DNA of 64,000 nt, from the NCBI RefSeq assembly GCF_020329435.1, contig NZ_JAGKJK010000006.1, forward strand, positions 62,001 to 126,000, read 5' to 3'. The translations under genes and the position numbers were made by a program. The first letter of the stretch is position 1, and each line of letters starts with the position of its first letter. Below, in pieces: positions 7,975-15,239 of this stretch. This stretch comes from Bradyrhizobium hereditatis (GTDB lineage: Bacteria > Pseudomonadota > Alphaproteobacteria > Rhizobiales > Xanthobacteraceae). The notes below the pieces were generated by a model. The model saw nothing but the letters and a program-made list of their open reading frames with translations. It made no database searches and had not been told where the DNA came from.

Positions 7975-10287
7975 TCAGGCCGCCGCAGATTCGATCCTGG
8001 CTTGTGCGTTCGGCTGTTCCGCCTCGCGCGGCAGCACGATGCGCACCACCGTGCCGGTGCCGAGCTTGGAGCGCAGTCGCATCGTGCCGCCATGCAGGTT
8101 GGTCAGCGAGCGCGCGATGGCAAGGCCGAGGCCGGAACCCTGATAAGTTTTGGTGAGCTGGCTCTCGACCTGTTCGAACGGCTTGCCCAGCCGGCGCAGC
8201 GAGTCGGGCGCGATGCCGATGCCGGTATCGGCGATCATCAGCACGATCGAGGTCGGCAGCACGTGGCTGCGCACGGTCACCTTGCCGTTGTCGGGGGTGA
8301 ATTTCACGGCATTGGACAAGAGGTTGACGAAGATCTGCTTGACCGCGCGACGGTCGGCCAGGACAGAGATGGTGCTTTCGATATCGGCGTCCAGCGTCAG
8401 GTTCTTGTCCTCGGCGCGGCCCGAGACCACGCGCAGCGACTCCGCTAGGATCTTCGAGAGGTCGAGCTGCTCCTTGTCGAGCTTCATGCGGCCGGCCTCG
8501 ATCTTCGACATGTCGAGGATGTCGTTGATGACTTCGAGCAAGTATTTGCCGCTGGTCAGGATATCGTGGCAGTACTCCTGATACTTGTCGGAGCCGAGCA
8601 CGCCGAACATGCCGCTGCCCATGATCTCGGAGAAGCCGATGATGGCGTTCAGCGGCGTGCGCAGCTCGTGGCTCATATTGGCGAGGAATTTCGACTTGGC
8701 CTGGTTGGCTTCCTCGGCGCGATTCTTCTCCTGCGAATATTTTTCGGCAAGATCGGCCAGCTCCGCCTTGGAGCGCTTCAGGTCGAGCACGTTGGCGCGG
8801 AGGCGCGCGTCGTTTTCGATCAGCTTCTGCTCGTGCTCCTTGATGCGGGTGATGTCGGTGCCGACAGAGACGTAGCCGCCGTCCTTGGTGCGGCGCTCAG
8901 AGATGTGCAGCCAGCTTCCATCGTCGAGCTGCGCTTCGAAGGTGCGGGCGCCCGGCACCGGCGCACCGGTCTCGTGCAGGCGGGTGCGCACTTCCGGCAT
9001 GCTGCCGACCTCGATTACGGTCTCGTATGACGTGCCGGGAGTTACGGCTGAGTCGGGCAGCTTGTGCAGGCGCTGGAAATGCGAGTTGCAGAGCACGAGG
9101 CGATCTTCCGCATCCCACAGCACGAAGGCTTCCGGGATGGTCTCGATCGCGTCACGCAGCCGCAGGTCGGCCTCCACGGTCTTCTCGGCGAGGCTCTTCT
9201 GTTCGGTGATGTCGACCGCGATGCCGATCAGGTGCAGGCCGCCATCGGCCTGGGTGTGGCTGAGCTCGCAGCGCACCCGCAGCCAGATCCAGTGGCCGTC
9301 GGTGTGCTGCATGCGAAAACTCTGGTCGATGTGGTCGATCTGGCCGGCGATCATCTGGTCGGCAATCGCGAACAGGTCGATGTCGTCGGATTTCACCAGC
9401 GCGTTGACTTCGCCGAACGTGAGGAGGTCGTTGCGGGAGTCGAGGCCGAGCATCGTGAACATCGAGGCCGACCAGAAGATCCGGCCGCGGGAGAGGTCCC
9501 AGTCCCACAGGCCGCAGCGGCCGCGATTGAGCGCGGTGTCGATGCGGCCGCGCACCGCGTCGTTGATGAGGTCGCCCTCGCGAGCGCGGGTCGACTGCCA
9601 GTGGAAGGCAAAGCCGAGGATCAGCACGACGAAGCCCGTGGTGGCCGACAGCGTCACCGACAGCGCGGCGTCCGAGCCCCACAGCGGCTCGTTCTTCTCC
9701 TGGATGACGATGACCTGGCCCGGCAGCGCCTTGACCAGCCGCGAGATCGCCATGGCGCCGTTGCCGTTCGGCAGCGTCATGTCGGTGACGACGCCCTGCT
9801 GGCCGGGCGCCGCTATCAGTTGCGCCGTGCTGATGATGTCGAGAACGCGATCGCTGGTGCCGAGGCTGCTTTCGACGGGGACGCGCGCCAGAATGCGGTG
9901 GTCGGAGCCGGCGATGATGACGTGGCGGCCGCTCGCGACACCCCAGGACGGAATCAGATCGGGCAGCAGGCTCTGCAGCCGCTCGATGTTCGCGGCGCGA
10001 TCCTGCCGCACCGAGGCGAAGCGATCGAGACGTTCGGCGAGCAGATCAGTGAGCGCGGAGAGGTCGCGCTTCATCGCGGCGCGCTTCTGCCGGCTCTGAT
10101 CGATCACCTGCACGAAGGCGCCGAGGCAGATGGTGATCAGGAAGGCGATGATGAGCGTAGGGACGGCGCGACGAAGCGCCGGCTCAGCGGTGAGCAGCCG
10201 GTGGTAGGCAGGTTTCGCGATCGATTGCGCCAATCCTTTAATAGAGTCGGATTGAACGTACGCGTTCGCCGCGTGCGCTCGCGCCAT
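7975..10287 (-). CDS. PleC/DivJ-like membrane histidine kinase with tandem PAS domains
   Basis: 770 residues from the ATG at 10287. A longer form would need the TTG at 10395, whose TTGACT could itself be a -35 hexamer. An N-terminal membrane helix (TLIIAFLITICLGAF) and a second one (LSVTLSATTGFVVLILGFAF) bracket a periplasmic region. Two PAS/PAC units follow (WDWDLSRGRIFWSASMF; the second ends in YVSVGTDITRIKEHEQ), then a coiled coil, a HisKA box (FLANMSHELRTPLNAIIGFS) and an HATPase domain (N box NLLSNAVKFTP, G1 ADTGIGI, G2 GSGLGLAI). The HisKA region through INDILDMSKIEAGR is the PleC/DivJ subtype that controls DivK phosphorylation and polarity in alphaproteobacteria. There is no receiver domain. 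The exact paralogue cannot be told from one sequence. Confidence 0.85.
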   Translation of the reverse strand: MARAHAANAYVQSDSIKGLAQSIAKPAYHRLLTAEPALRRAVPTLIIAFLITICLGAFVQVIDQSRQKRAAMKRDLSALTDLLAERLDRFASVRQDRAANIERLQSLLPDLIPSWGVASGRHVIIAGSDHRILARVPVESSLGTSDRVLDIISTAQLIAAPGQQGVVTDMTLPNGNGAMAISRLVKALPGQVIVIQEKNEPLWGSDAALSVTLSATTGFVVLILGFAFHWQSTRAREGDLINDAVRGRIDTALNRGRCGLWDWDLSRGRIFWSASMFTMLGLDSRNDLLTFGEVNALVKSDDIDLFAIADQMIAGQIDHIDQSFRMQHTDGHWIWLRVRCELSHTQADGGLHLIGIAVDITEQKSLAEKTVEADLRLRDAIETIPEAFVLWDAEDRLVLCNSHFQRLHKLPDSAVTPGTSYETVIEVGSMPEVRTRLHETGAPVPGARTFEAQLDDGSWLHISERRTKDGGYVSVGTDITRIKEHEQKLIENDARLRANVLDLKRSKAELADLAEKYSQEKNRAEEANQAKSKFLANMSHELRTPLNAIIGFSEIMGSGMFGVLGSDKYQEYCHDILTSGKYLLEVINDILDMSKIEAGRMKLDKEQLDLSKILAESLRVVSGRAEDKNLTLDADIESTISVLADRRAVKQIFVNLLSNAVKFTPDNGKVTVRSHVLPTSIVLMIADTGIGIAPDSLRRLGKPFEQVESQLTKTYQGSGLGLAIARSLTNLHGGTMRLRSKLGTGTVVRIVLPREAEQPNAQARIESAAA

Positions 10288-10479
10288 GCCGTAGACCCCC
10301 GCCGAAAGCCTGTTTGCACATTCTCCGGAAGCAGCCCACACACCTTCCGAATCACAGCGATTTGAATCCACTTTTTTCGGGCTGTCGAGAGTCAACGATT
10401 CGTTAATTCGAAATAAATGTTGTCCAACGCAAATTAAGGCATTGCCGAGGCGAGTCCGAAACGAGAACGGACGCGCAAA

Positions 10480-11856
10480 CTACGCGCGCGGCGGCTCGGC
10501 ATGACTGATCACACGCCTGATCGAGGGGAATGCGCGCCGCAGCGCGCGCTCGATCTCGTCGACATTCTCATGCACCTTGATCACGCTCATCGACGGCGCG
10601 GCGCGGCAATGGAAGTTAACGATTTCGCCGGCCTCGGTATCGCGCACGCGGACATTATGAATGTCGTGGATCGCGCCGTTGCCGGCAAATTGCATGAGCG
10701 CGGCTCTGATGGTCTCGACGCGTTCGGGCGCGGCGTCGGTGCCGTGCGGCAGTTCCGGCTCAAGCGGCTCGATGTGGGTATCGACCTCGACATCCTCGCC
10801 GAAATCCTCGCGGATGCCGCGTTCCAGCCCATGGGCAATGTCGTGCGCGGCCTTGAGTTCCATGTCGGCGTCGACTTCGAGGTCGATGCTCACCGTCAGC
10901 TTGTCGCCGAGGTCGTGCACGGTGACGTGGTGGACGGCGAGGCCGGAATTGCGCGCGATCACCATGATGCGCTCGCGCACGCTTTCATTGTCGCGGGCAA
11001 CAGGCACCGCGGTGAAGGTGAGGTCGGCGTCGCCGAGCACTTCGGAAACCGCGGCCTGCGCGTTCTTCTTGATCGCTTCGACGCGGTCGATCGGGTAGGT
11101 GCGCGGCACCTTGGCAATGGCGTCGATGAAATACGTCGGCCCGACCATGCGCACGCGCACGCGCTCGATGCCGACCACGCCAGGCACCGAGCGGATCGCC
11201 AGCGTCGCCTTCTCGGAGGCGCCCTCCGGCGCGCGGTCGAGCAGGGTTTCGATGGTGGAGCGTCCGAGCCGCAGGCCGAGGATCGAGATCATCACCGCAA
11301 CGGCGATCGCGGCGACCGAGTCGCCCCAGGCAAAGCCGAGGCCGGTCAGTACGAGGCCGATGATGACAGCGGTGGAGCCGAGCACGTCGGATGCGAAATG
11401 CAGCGCATCTGCCGCCAGCGCCTGGCTTTGCGTCTCGCGCGCCGTGCGATCAAGCGCCCGCGCGCGCCAGAAATTGATCGCGATGTCGATCACCAGCACG
11501 ACGAAGGGGACGACCGATATCGTCGGAGGCGGCGCGCCCTCGCGCAGGCGGCTGTAGGATTCGACCAGGATGCCGCCGGCCAGCACATAGAGCAGCGCAA
11601 TGACGCCGAGCGCCGACAGGCTCTCGAACTTGCCGTGGCCGTAATGGTGTTCCGCGTCGGCCGGCTGGTCGGATACCCGCACCACGAGCCAGGTGATGAC
11701 GGTGGCGATCACGTCGACCGAAGAATGCAGGGCTTCCGAGATCAGCGCCAGCGAGCCGATTGCGATGCCGACCACAAATTTAGTCGCCGCCATGCCGGCG
11801 CTGGCGAAGATCGAGATCGCGGCGACGTTGGTTTTGATGGTGGGGGTGGTGGTCAT
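10480..11856 (-). CDS. Cation diffusion facilitator (Zn2+/Fe2+-type) with extended C-terminal domain
   Basis: 458 residues. The ATG at 11856 (MTTTPTIKTNVAAI) is chosen, since the frame upstream is translated dispersed repeat. Six membrane helices carry the paired metal sites: H44-x3-D48 (EALHSSVDV) in helix 2 and H153-x3-D157 (ADALHFASDVLG) in helix 5, the HD/HD pattern usual for zinc-selective CDF exporters. A histidine-containing loop (AEHHYGHGKFESL) follows helix 2. CDF proteins are normally about 300 residues with one cytoplasmic ferredoxin-like dimerisation domain. Here roughly 250 residues follow the last helix and appear to hold three such units (about 205-285, 290-380 and 385-458). 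It exports divalent metal by proton antiport at the inner membrane. Confidence 0.88.
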   Translation of the reverse strand: MTTTPTIKTNVAAISIFASAGMAATKFVVGIAIGSLALISEALHSSVDVIATVITWLVVRVSDQPADAEHHYGHGKFESLSALGVIALLYVLAGGILVESYSRLREGAPPPTISVVPFVVLVIDIAINFWRARALDRTARETQSQALAADALHFASDVLGSTAVIIGLVLTGLGFAWGDSVAAIAVAVMISILGLRLGRSTIETLLDRAPEGASEKATLAIRSVPGVVGIERVRVRMVGPTYFIDAIAKVPRTYPIDRVEAIKKNAQAAVSEVLGDADLTFTAVPVARDNESVRERIMVIARNSGLAVHHVTVHDLGDKLTVSIDLEVDADMELKAAHDIAHGLERGIREDFGEDVEVDTHIEPLEPELPHGTDAAPERVETIRAALMQFAGNGAIHDIHNVRVRDTEAGEIVNFHCRAAPSMSVIKVHENVDEIERALRRAFPSIRRVISHAEPPRA

Positions 11857-11967
11857 GTGCGGCGGTTTAGCAGGGGGGCGGTGAACATGAAAGGCGAGGG
11901 TTGGGGGCGCTATCGCAACTGATTTGCAGGAGCGAATTGTTGCGAATTGTTCCGAGTTGAAGGCTCC

Positions 11968-12074
11968 GTCATTGCGAGCCACGGGTCGCGCGAATGCGCG
12001 CGCCCGCTCCGCGAAGCAATCCATTGTCACTTCGCATGCGGAAGGATGGATTGCTTCGCTGCGCTCGCAATGAC
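11968..12074. repeat. Dispersed palindromic repeat, family A (copy 1)
   Basis: A 107-bp element bounded by GTCATTGCGAGC and GCTCGCAATGAC in inverted orientation, with internal arms GAAGCAATCCA and TGGATTGCTTC. A second copy is at 58660-58771. It lies upstream of the CDF exporter gene, and its translation is the spurious N-terminal extension of that frame. Confidence 0.85.
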
Positions 12075-12101
12075 GCTGAAATAGCGAAGCAGTACTCAAC
12101 C

Positions 12102-12202
12102 GTCATGCCCCGCGCATGCGGGGGATCCAGTACGCCGCGGCTCATCGGTTTGATCATTATGGCCTCTGGAATACTGAATCGTCCGCCTTCGCGGACGATG
12201 AC
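12102..12202. repeat. Dispersed palindromic repeat, family B (copy 1)
   Basis: A 101-bp element starting GTCATGCCCCGC and ending GCGGACGATGAC, with short hairpins at both ends and a GGATCCAGTA-like segment inside. The related copy is at 35508-35619 between frc and oxc. Confidence 0.75.
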
Positions 12203-12238
12203 AGGTGAATGTGCGTCCGCATTCTCGCGACGCAGTTC

Positions 12239-12321
12239 GTAGGATGGGTGGAGCGAAGCGATACCCATCAATACCTCCATTTACCCTAGTGATGGGTTTC
12301 GCTGCGCTCTACCCATCCTGC
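12239..12321. repeat. Dispersed palindromic repeat, family C (copy 1)
   Basis: GTAGGATGGGTGGAGCGAAG near the left end and GCTGCGCTCTACCCATCCTG at the right end form the arms, with CGATACCCATCA and GTGATGGGTTTC inside. The second copy is at 40634-40721. Confidence 0.85.
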
Positions 12322-12354
12322 GTAAGTCGCTGCGTAAGTCGCTACGTAAGTCGC
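12320..12354. repeat. Short tandem repeat, 12-bp unit x ~2.9
   Basis: Three head-to-tail units of GCGTAAGTCGCT (the third starts with A instead of G and is incomplete). The array sits directly on the right end of the family C repeat. It does not fall in a credible gene. Confidence 0.8.
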
Positions 12355-12389
12355 GCCACTGCATTCTCGCGACGCATTGCGCCCGAGCT

Positions 12390-12935
12390 TTGCAAATTCA
12401 TTCGCCCTACAGGAAGAGGGCGCAGGGAATGCCGGGTGCTTGCTGCACCCGCGGTCTCGTGTGCAATATGCGCAAAGCAAAACGCACACGAGCATACAGG
12501 TACAGCCGGGGCACGCCGGCATTCCCTGCGCAATGGTTTGACGGCTTATGCCGCGATCTCCCCGGAGCCGAATTCCTCTGGCCTCCGTCACTGCCGGCTT
12601 GATGGCGCATTCGATCCGGTTGGATCAAACGCGCCACCGGCAGCTTGGCACCAGCCACGGGTGTCAGGACCACACGGTTTTGCCGTACGCTTCAGCGCCG
12701 TACGTCCTGCGCGGTGTGCTCACTCACGGCTGGATGCCGCCCTGCAAACACTCTTCGCGCCGACGCTGCCGCGTCCATCGCATCCCGCCCCACGTTCGTG
12801 ACGATGGCCAACGCCCCTCTTGTCGGGACGGGACGGGGGTGTTGTACGGCTGATTTGGGTCTGCGGCGAAGCGGAATATTTTTGACGCGACGACTGGACG
12901 GGGCAAATCACGTTGAAGTTGTTATGGAAAATTGA
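12390..12935. repeat. Large degenerate dispersed repeat, no intact gene
   Basis: All frames here give only low-complexity, proline/arginine/histidine-rich short frames without ribosome sites. GGGAATGCCGG near 12427 and CCGGCATTCCC near 12518 are inverted arms. Translated strings such as RVSGPHGFAVR recall a long intergenic repeat seen in many Bradyrhizobium genomes, where it is often annotated as hypothetical proteins. I treat it as non-coding repeat; the family recognition is from memory and the boundaries are approximate. From 12936 to 13174 I see only AT-rich sequence and no gene. Confidence 0.5.
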
Positions 12936-13174
12936 TTATTCAAAAATCGTTTTTCGCAACGCGCAGCCGGTTTGCTTGACCCCTGAACCAATAGATCAAG
13001 GCGGCGCACTGAAGGACATCGGTCGCCGCGGGGGGCACGCCGACTTCGATGTTGATGCATGAGCTAGTAGGTAGTCTATGCCGGACGTGCATTGGGTCTT
13101 GCTGATGTCAGTTGCTGACCCAAAAGCAGACGTTAAGGTCGGATGAATTTCACGAACAGAGTTGCCGCGATAGT

Positions 13175-13423
13175 ATGAGCCAGTTTTCAAGTCGAATGGG
13201 CAAGCTTATGGAATTGGTTCGAGTTGTGCTCGTCCTCTTTAATTTCGGAGCGTGTCTCCTCATAGGCTACGGACTCTTGCAGGGTCCACCACCCCACCAC
13301 ACTTCGTTCGATCTTCTGCTCCTTTCGGTGGGGCTATTCGTCCTATTCCTGTTCGCTCTGAACATTTTCTATTTGATCCGATGTCCGCCGCAAGGATCGT
13401 TGCCTAAAGAGACTGGCACATAG
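13175..13423 (+). CDS. Small two-helix membrane protein, unknown function
   Basis: 82 residues from the ATG at 13175 (MSQFSSRMGKLMELVRV); ATGs at 13196 and 13208 are also possible and none has a strong ribosome site. Two hydrophobic helices are visible: LVRVVLVLFNFGACLLIGYG and FDLLLLSVGLFVLFLFALNI. They are separated by a short loop with PPPHH and followed by a short polar tail. I do not recognise the family. It is part of an AT-richer group of small genes (13.1-15.2 kb) next to repeats, which may be a region of frequent rearrangement. Confidence 0.45.
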   Translation: MSQFSSRMGKLMELVRVVLVLFNFGACLLIGYGLLQGPPPHHTSFDLLLLSVGLFVLFLFALNIFYLIRCPPQGSLPKETGT

Positions 13424-13461
13424 CGCATGCTAGCCAAAGATCGAACACCCGACGAGCAGCT

Positions 13462-13569
13462 ATGCCGCCAACCTTTCTAATCTTCCTGTGGCTGATCATA
13501 GGTTTGCCGTCCTTTATCGCAGGTGTGATTCTGACCATGGCTGCGATCTATGGGCGCAGGCTTTGGTGA
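13462..13569 (+). CDS. Possible 35-residue single-helix membrane peptide
   Basis: An ATG-to-TGA frame of 35 codons: MPPTFLIFLWLIIGLPSFIA, then a second hydrophobic stretch ending YGRRLW. Almost the whole peptide is hydrophobic with a basic end, as in many small membrane proteins. It starts 38 bp after the preceding small membrane protein gene, so co-transcription is possible. There is no clear ribosome-binding site (the upstream bases are GACGAGCAGCT), and the frame is short enough to arise by chance. Reported as a candidate only. Confidence 0.3.
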   Translation: MPPTFLIFLWLIIGLPSFIAGVILTMAAIYGRRLW

Positions 13570-13611
13570 CTAAGACGACGACGGCAATACGTCAGAGATA
13601 AAGAAACGCGC

Positions 13612-13690
13612 AGGGCGGATTAGCCGAAGGCGTAATCCGCCGGTGCATCTCAGAAATGATGGCGGATTACGCTGCGCTAATCCGCCCTAC
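13612..13690. repeat. Dispersed palindromic repeat, family D (copy 1)
   Basis: AGGGCGGATTAGCC on the left and GCTAATCCGCCCTA-like sequence on the right form the outer arms, with GCGTAATCCGCC and GGCGGATTACGC inside. Other copies are at 19546-19795 (interrupted) and 20817-20902. It lies at the 3' side of the exported-protein gene 13699-14067. Confidence 0.9.
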
Positions 13691-13698
13691 GCCGCTCC

Positions 13699-14067
13699 TC
13701 AAAGACCTCCTCGCGGTACGAAGAAGCAGAGCTCGACTCCCGTGTGTCGGTTGATGAACAGCACGGGGGTGCGATCAGGGGTATCTTCTTCCTTTATGAT
13801 GTCGGGTGGGATGATTTTCCACTCGCCATCTTTCAGGTATTGCCACTGATCTGAGCGATCTTCGCCGACCCTGAAACGGGTCTTGAAGACGTCGCCGTTG
13901 TTGCAACAAGATTTCCAGGGAACACCAAGTCGCTGCCGAGCGGCCGGGTTCATTTCCTGCCTGTTGAACCACTCGTGGTTCGGCATCGATGGGTCGTGAG
14001 CGTCAGCTCGAACGGAAAACAAGACGAGAAGACCGAAGATCGTCAGTATGCGACCGAACGCTTTCAT
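13699..14067 (-). CDS. Exported hypothetical protein
   Basis: 122 residues with a clear signal peptide (MKAFGRILTIFGLLVLFSVR, cleavage after ADA). The mature part begins HDPSMPNHEWFNRQEMNPAA and contains a Cys pair (KSCCNNGDVF) plus a third Cys near the end (GVELCFFVPRGG). The ATG at 14067 is preceded by an ACGGAGG ribosome site in the leader. I recall similar short secreted proteins in Bradyrhizobium, but no function is known. The paired cysteines suggest a disulfide or a metal/haem-independent periplasmic role. The gene runs towards a family D repeat that starts 9 bp after its stop. Confidence 0.7.
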   Translation of the reverse strand: MKAFGRILTIFGLLVLFSVRADAHDPSMPNHEWFNRQEMNPAARQRLGVPWKSCCNNGDVFKTRFRVGEDRSDQWQYLKDGEWKIIPPDIIKEEDTPDRTPVLFINRHTGVELCFFVPRGGL

Positions 14068-14359
14068 GGCAGCCTCCGTTATGGACTGTCACCAAATCCG
14101 CGAATCATACGAACTGTCCGGCAACCAATCAGGCCACATTCAGCGGAAAATGGAATCTCATTTTTTGAGCAAGCGGCTCCGCAAGATTACGGACCTCTTA
14201 AGCTCCTTCCGCTCCCAATGATGACGCCGGAACCGCCCAAGGAAAAGACGCATGGCGTTCCGTATCCGCATCAAGTCGGCGTGAGACGTGAGGTAGTTCA
14301 CATTTGATGATCGCGAGTTGATTTAAGGCCGTCGCAAACCCGGCTTCGGGAGACATGCG
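14068..14359. other. Intergenic region, 292 bp, between divergent genes
   Basis: Contains the leaders of the exported-protein gene (left) and the small membrane-protein gene (right). Frames here are short and lack ribosome sites. No repeat or hairpin stands out. Confidence 0.4.
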
Positions 14360-14623
14360 ATGCGCTTGTTCAACACCCAAAGCCATTGGAGGGGAATGGG
14401 TACCAGCGTGGTGGTCGCGCTTCTCGCCCTGCTTGCACTTGCATTCGCCGTTGTCAGCTACGTGGAATGGTCGTCGAACGGTGCCGTAGCCGAGTTTATG
14501 AGTGCGACCGAGTCATCGGCATCTGATCCGAACCAATCCACTAGGATTCAGCCGCACAACGGACGAGCCGGCTGCCCCAGGGGTAAGAGGCCGCTACCTA
14601 CTCAACTAATGCCCTTGCCCTGA
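14360..14623 (+). CDS. Small single-pass membrane protein, unknown
   Basis: 87 residues from an ATG with GGGAGAC just upstream. Residues 1-13 are polar (MRLFNTQSHWRGM) and 14-33 form one strong membrane helix (GTSVVVALLALLALAFAVVS). A short acidic/serine-rich periplasmic-like part follows (YVEWSSNGAVAEFMSATESS). The last 30 residues are basic and proline-rich and look less protein-like, so an ancestral stop may have been lost. The family is not recognised. It converges with the DUF6894 gene, with 55 bp between their stops. Confidence 0.45.
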   Translation: MRLFNTQSHWRGMGTSVVVALLALLALAFAVVSYVEWSSNGAVAEFMSATESSASDPNQSTRIQPHNGRAGCPRGKRPLPTQLMPLP

Positions 14624-14678
14624 TCTAACGGCCAATTCGATCTCGTGCGCCTGTACATCGTCTGCAACGGGACGGATT

Positions 14679-14903
14679 TCATCCGCGGCGGATAAGCTCG
14701 ACCGGAGTACGGTAAAGCTCGTGACTGTCTCCGTCGGTGACGCGCACGGCACATCCGGTCGAACACAGCTCGGGACGAACGATGCGAAGCTCGCTCGCGA
14801 GGCTGTCAGCTTTATCGATCGCGTTTTCCGCGTTTTCGAGAAACATGCCGCCCTGGCTTTTGAACTCTGCGCCGATGACAAGATCAAAATTGAAGTATGG
14901 CAT
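14679..14903 (-). CDS. DUF6894-family small protein
   Basis: 74 residues from the ATG at 14903, chosen because AAGGGG precedes it and the family begins MP-x-[YF]-x-FD. The sequence MPYFNFDLVIGAEFKSQGGM, then ASELRIVRPEL and CAVRVTDGDSHELYRTPVEL, matches the short DUF6894 proteins that occur in many copies in Bradyrhizobium and relatives. They have a small alpha/beta fold with a conserved acidic D/E pattern and no assigned function. A longer frame reaching 15167 exists, but its first 88 codons look non-coding. Confidence 0.75.
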   Translation of the reverse strand: MPYFNFDLVIGAEFKSQGGMFLENAENAIDKADSLASELRIVRPELCSTGCAVRVTDGDSHELYRTPVELIRRG

Positions 14904-15239
14904 CGCAGCCCCTTGCCAAGTTCCAACCACACGGAATCTAACCTGAGTCTGGTTGCTTCCTTCGCTACAACTCTGATGCTGAAATCTGATTGTGGCCGGC
15001 TGTTGCGTTTCGGTACCGTGATTGCACCGTCGCGTGCACAAGACCCGGCGGGTTGAGACCTGCGGATCGTTCGGTTGCCATCCTGCGAAAACAAACGTCG
15101 GCTTCCGCTTTAGAGCCATAATAATGGAACCTTGAGACCGATCACCCAGAGTTGTGACTAAGCTCATATGGTGCCCTCGACTTCCGGCGCATTGTGCCGG
15201 CGCATTGCAATGGCGTTATCGATATACGTTGAGGTCCGG
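14904..15239. other. Intergenic region between divergent genes, 336 bp
   Basis: Lies between the DUF6894 gene (left) and the zinc-ribbon cyclase gene (right). It should hold both promoters. I see no repeat, no convincing GGAAC-type stress promoter and no additional coding frame with a ribosome site. Confidence 0.4.

Noticed and set aside
9064..10365. 433-codon plus-strand frame opposite the histidine kinase
   Set aside because: Antisense shadow with no motif; the kinase frame carries all conserved boxes.
10393..10395. TTG as start codon of the PleC-like kinase
   Set aside because: TTGACT reads better as a -35 element; the ATG at 10287 precedes the first conserved part and fits the usual N-terminus.
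12205..12801. 198-codon frame in the repeat-rich region
   Set aside because: Translates dispersed repeats and a degenerate element; no ribosome site and no protein-like pattern.
14550..14610. Possible tRNA-like fold near the end of the small membrane protein gene
   Set aside because: No consistent cloverleaf, no T-loop GTTC/GGTTCGA and no CCA end were found.
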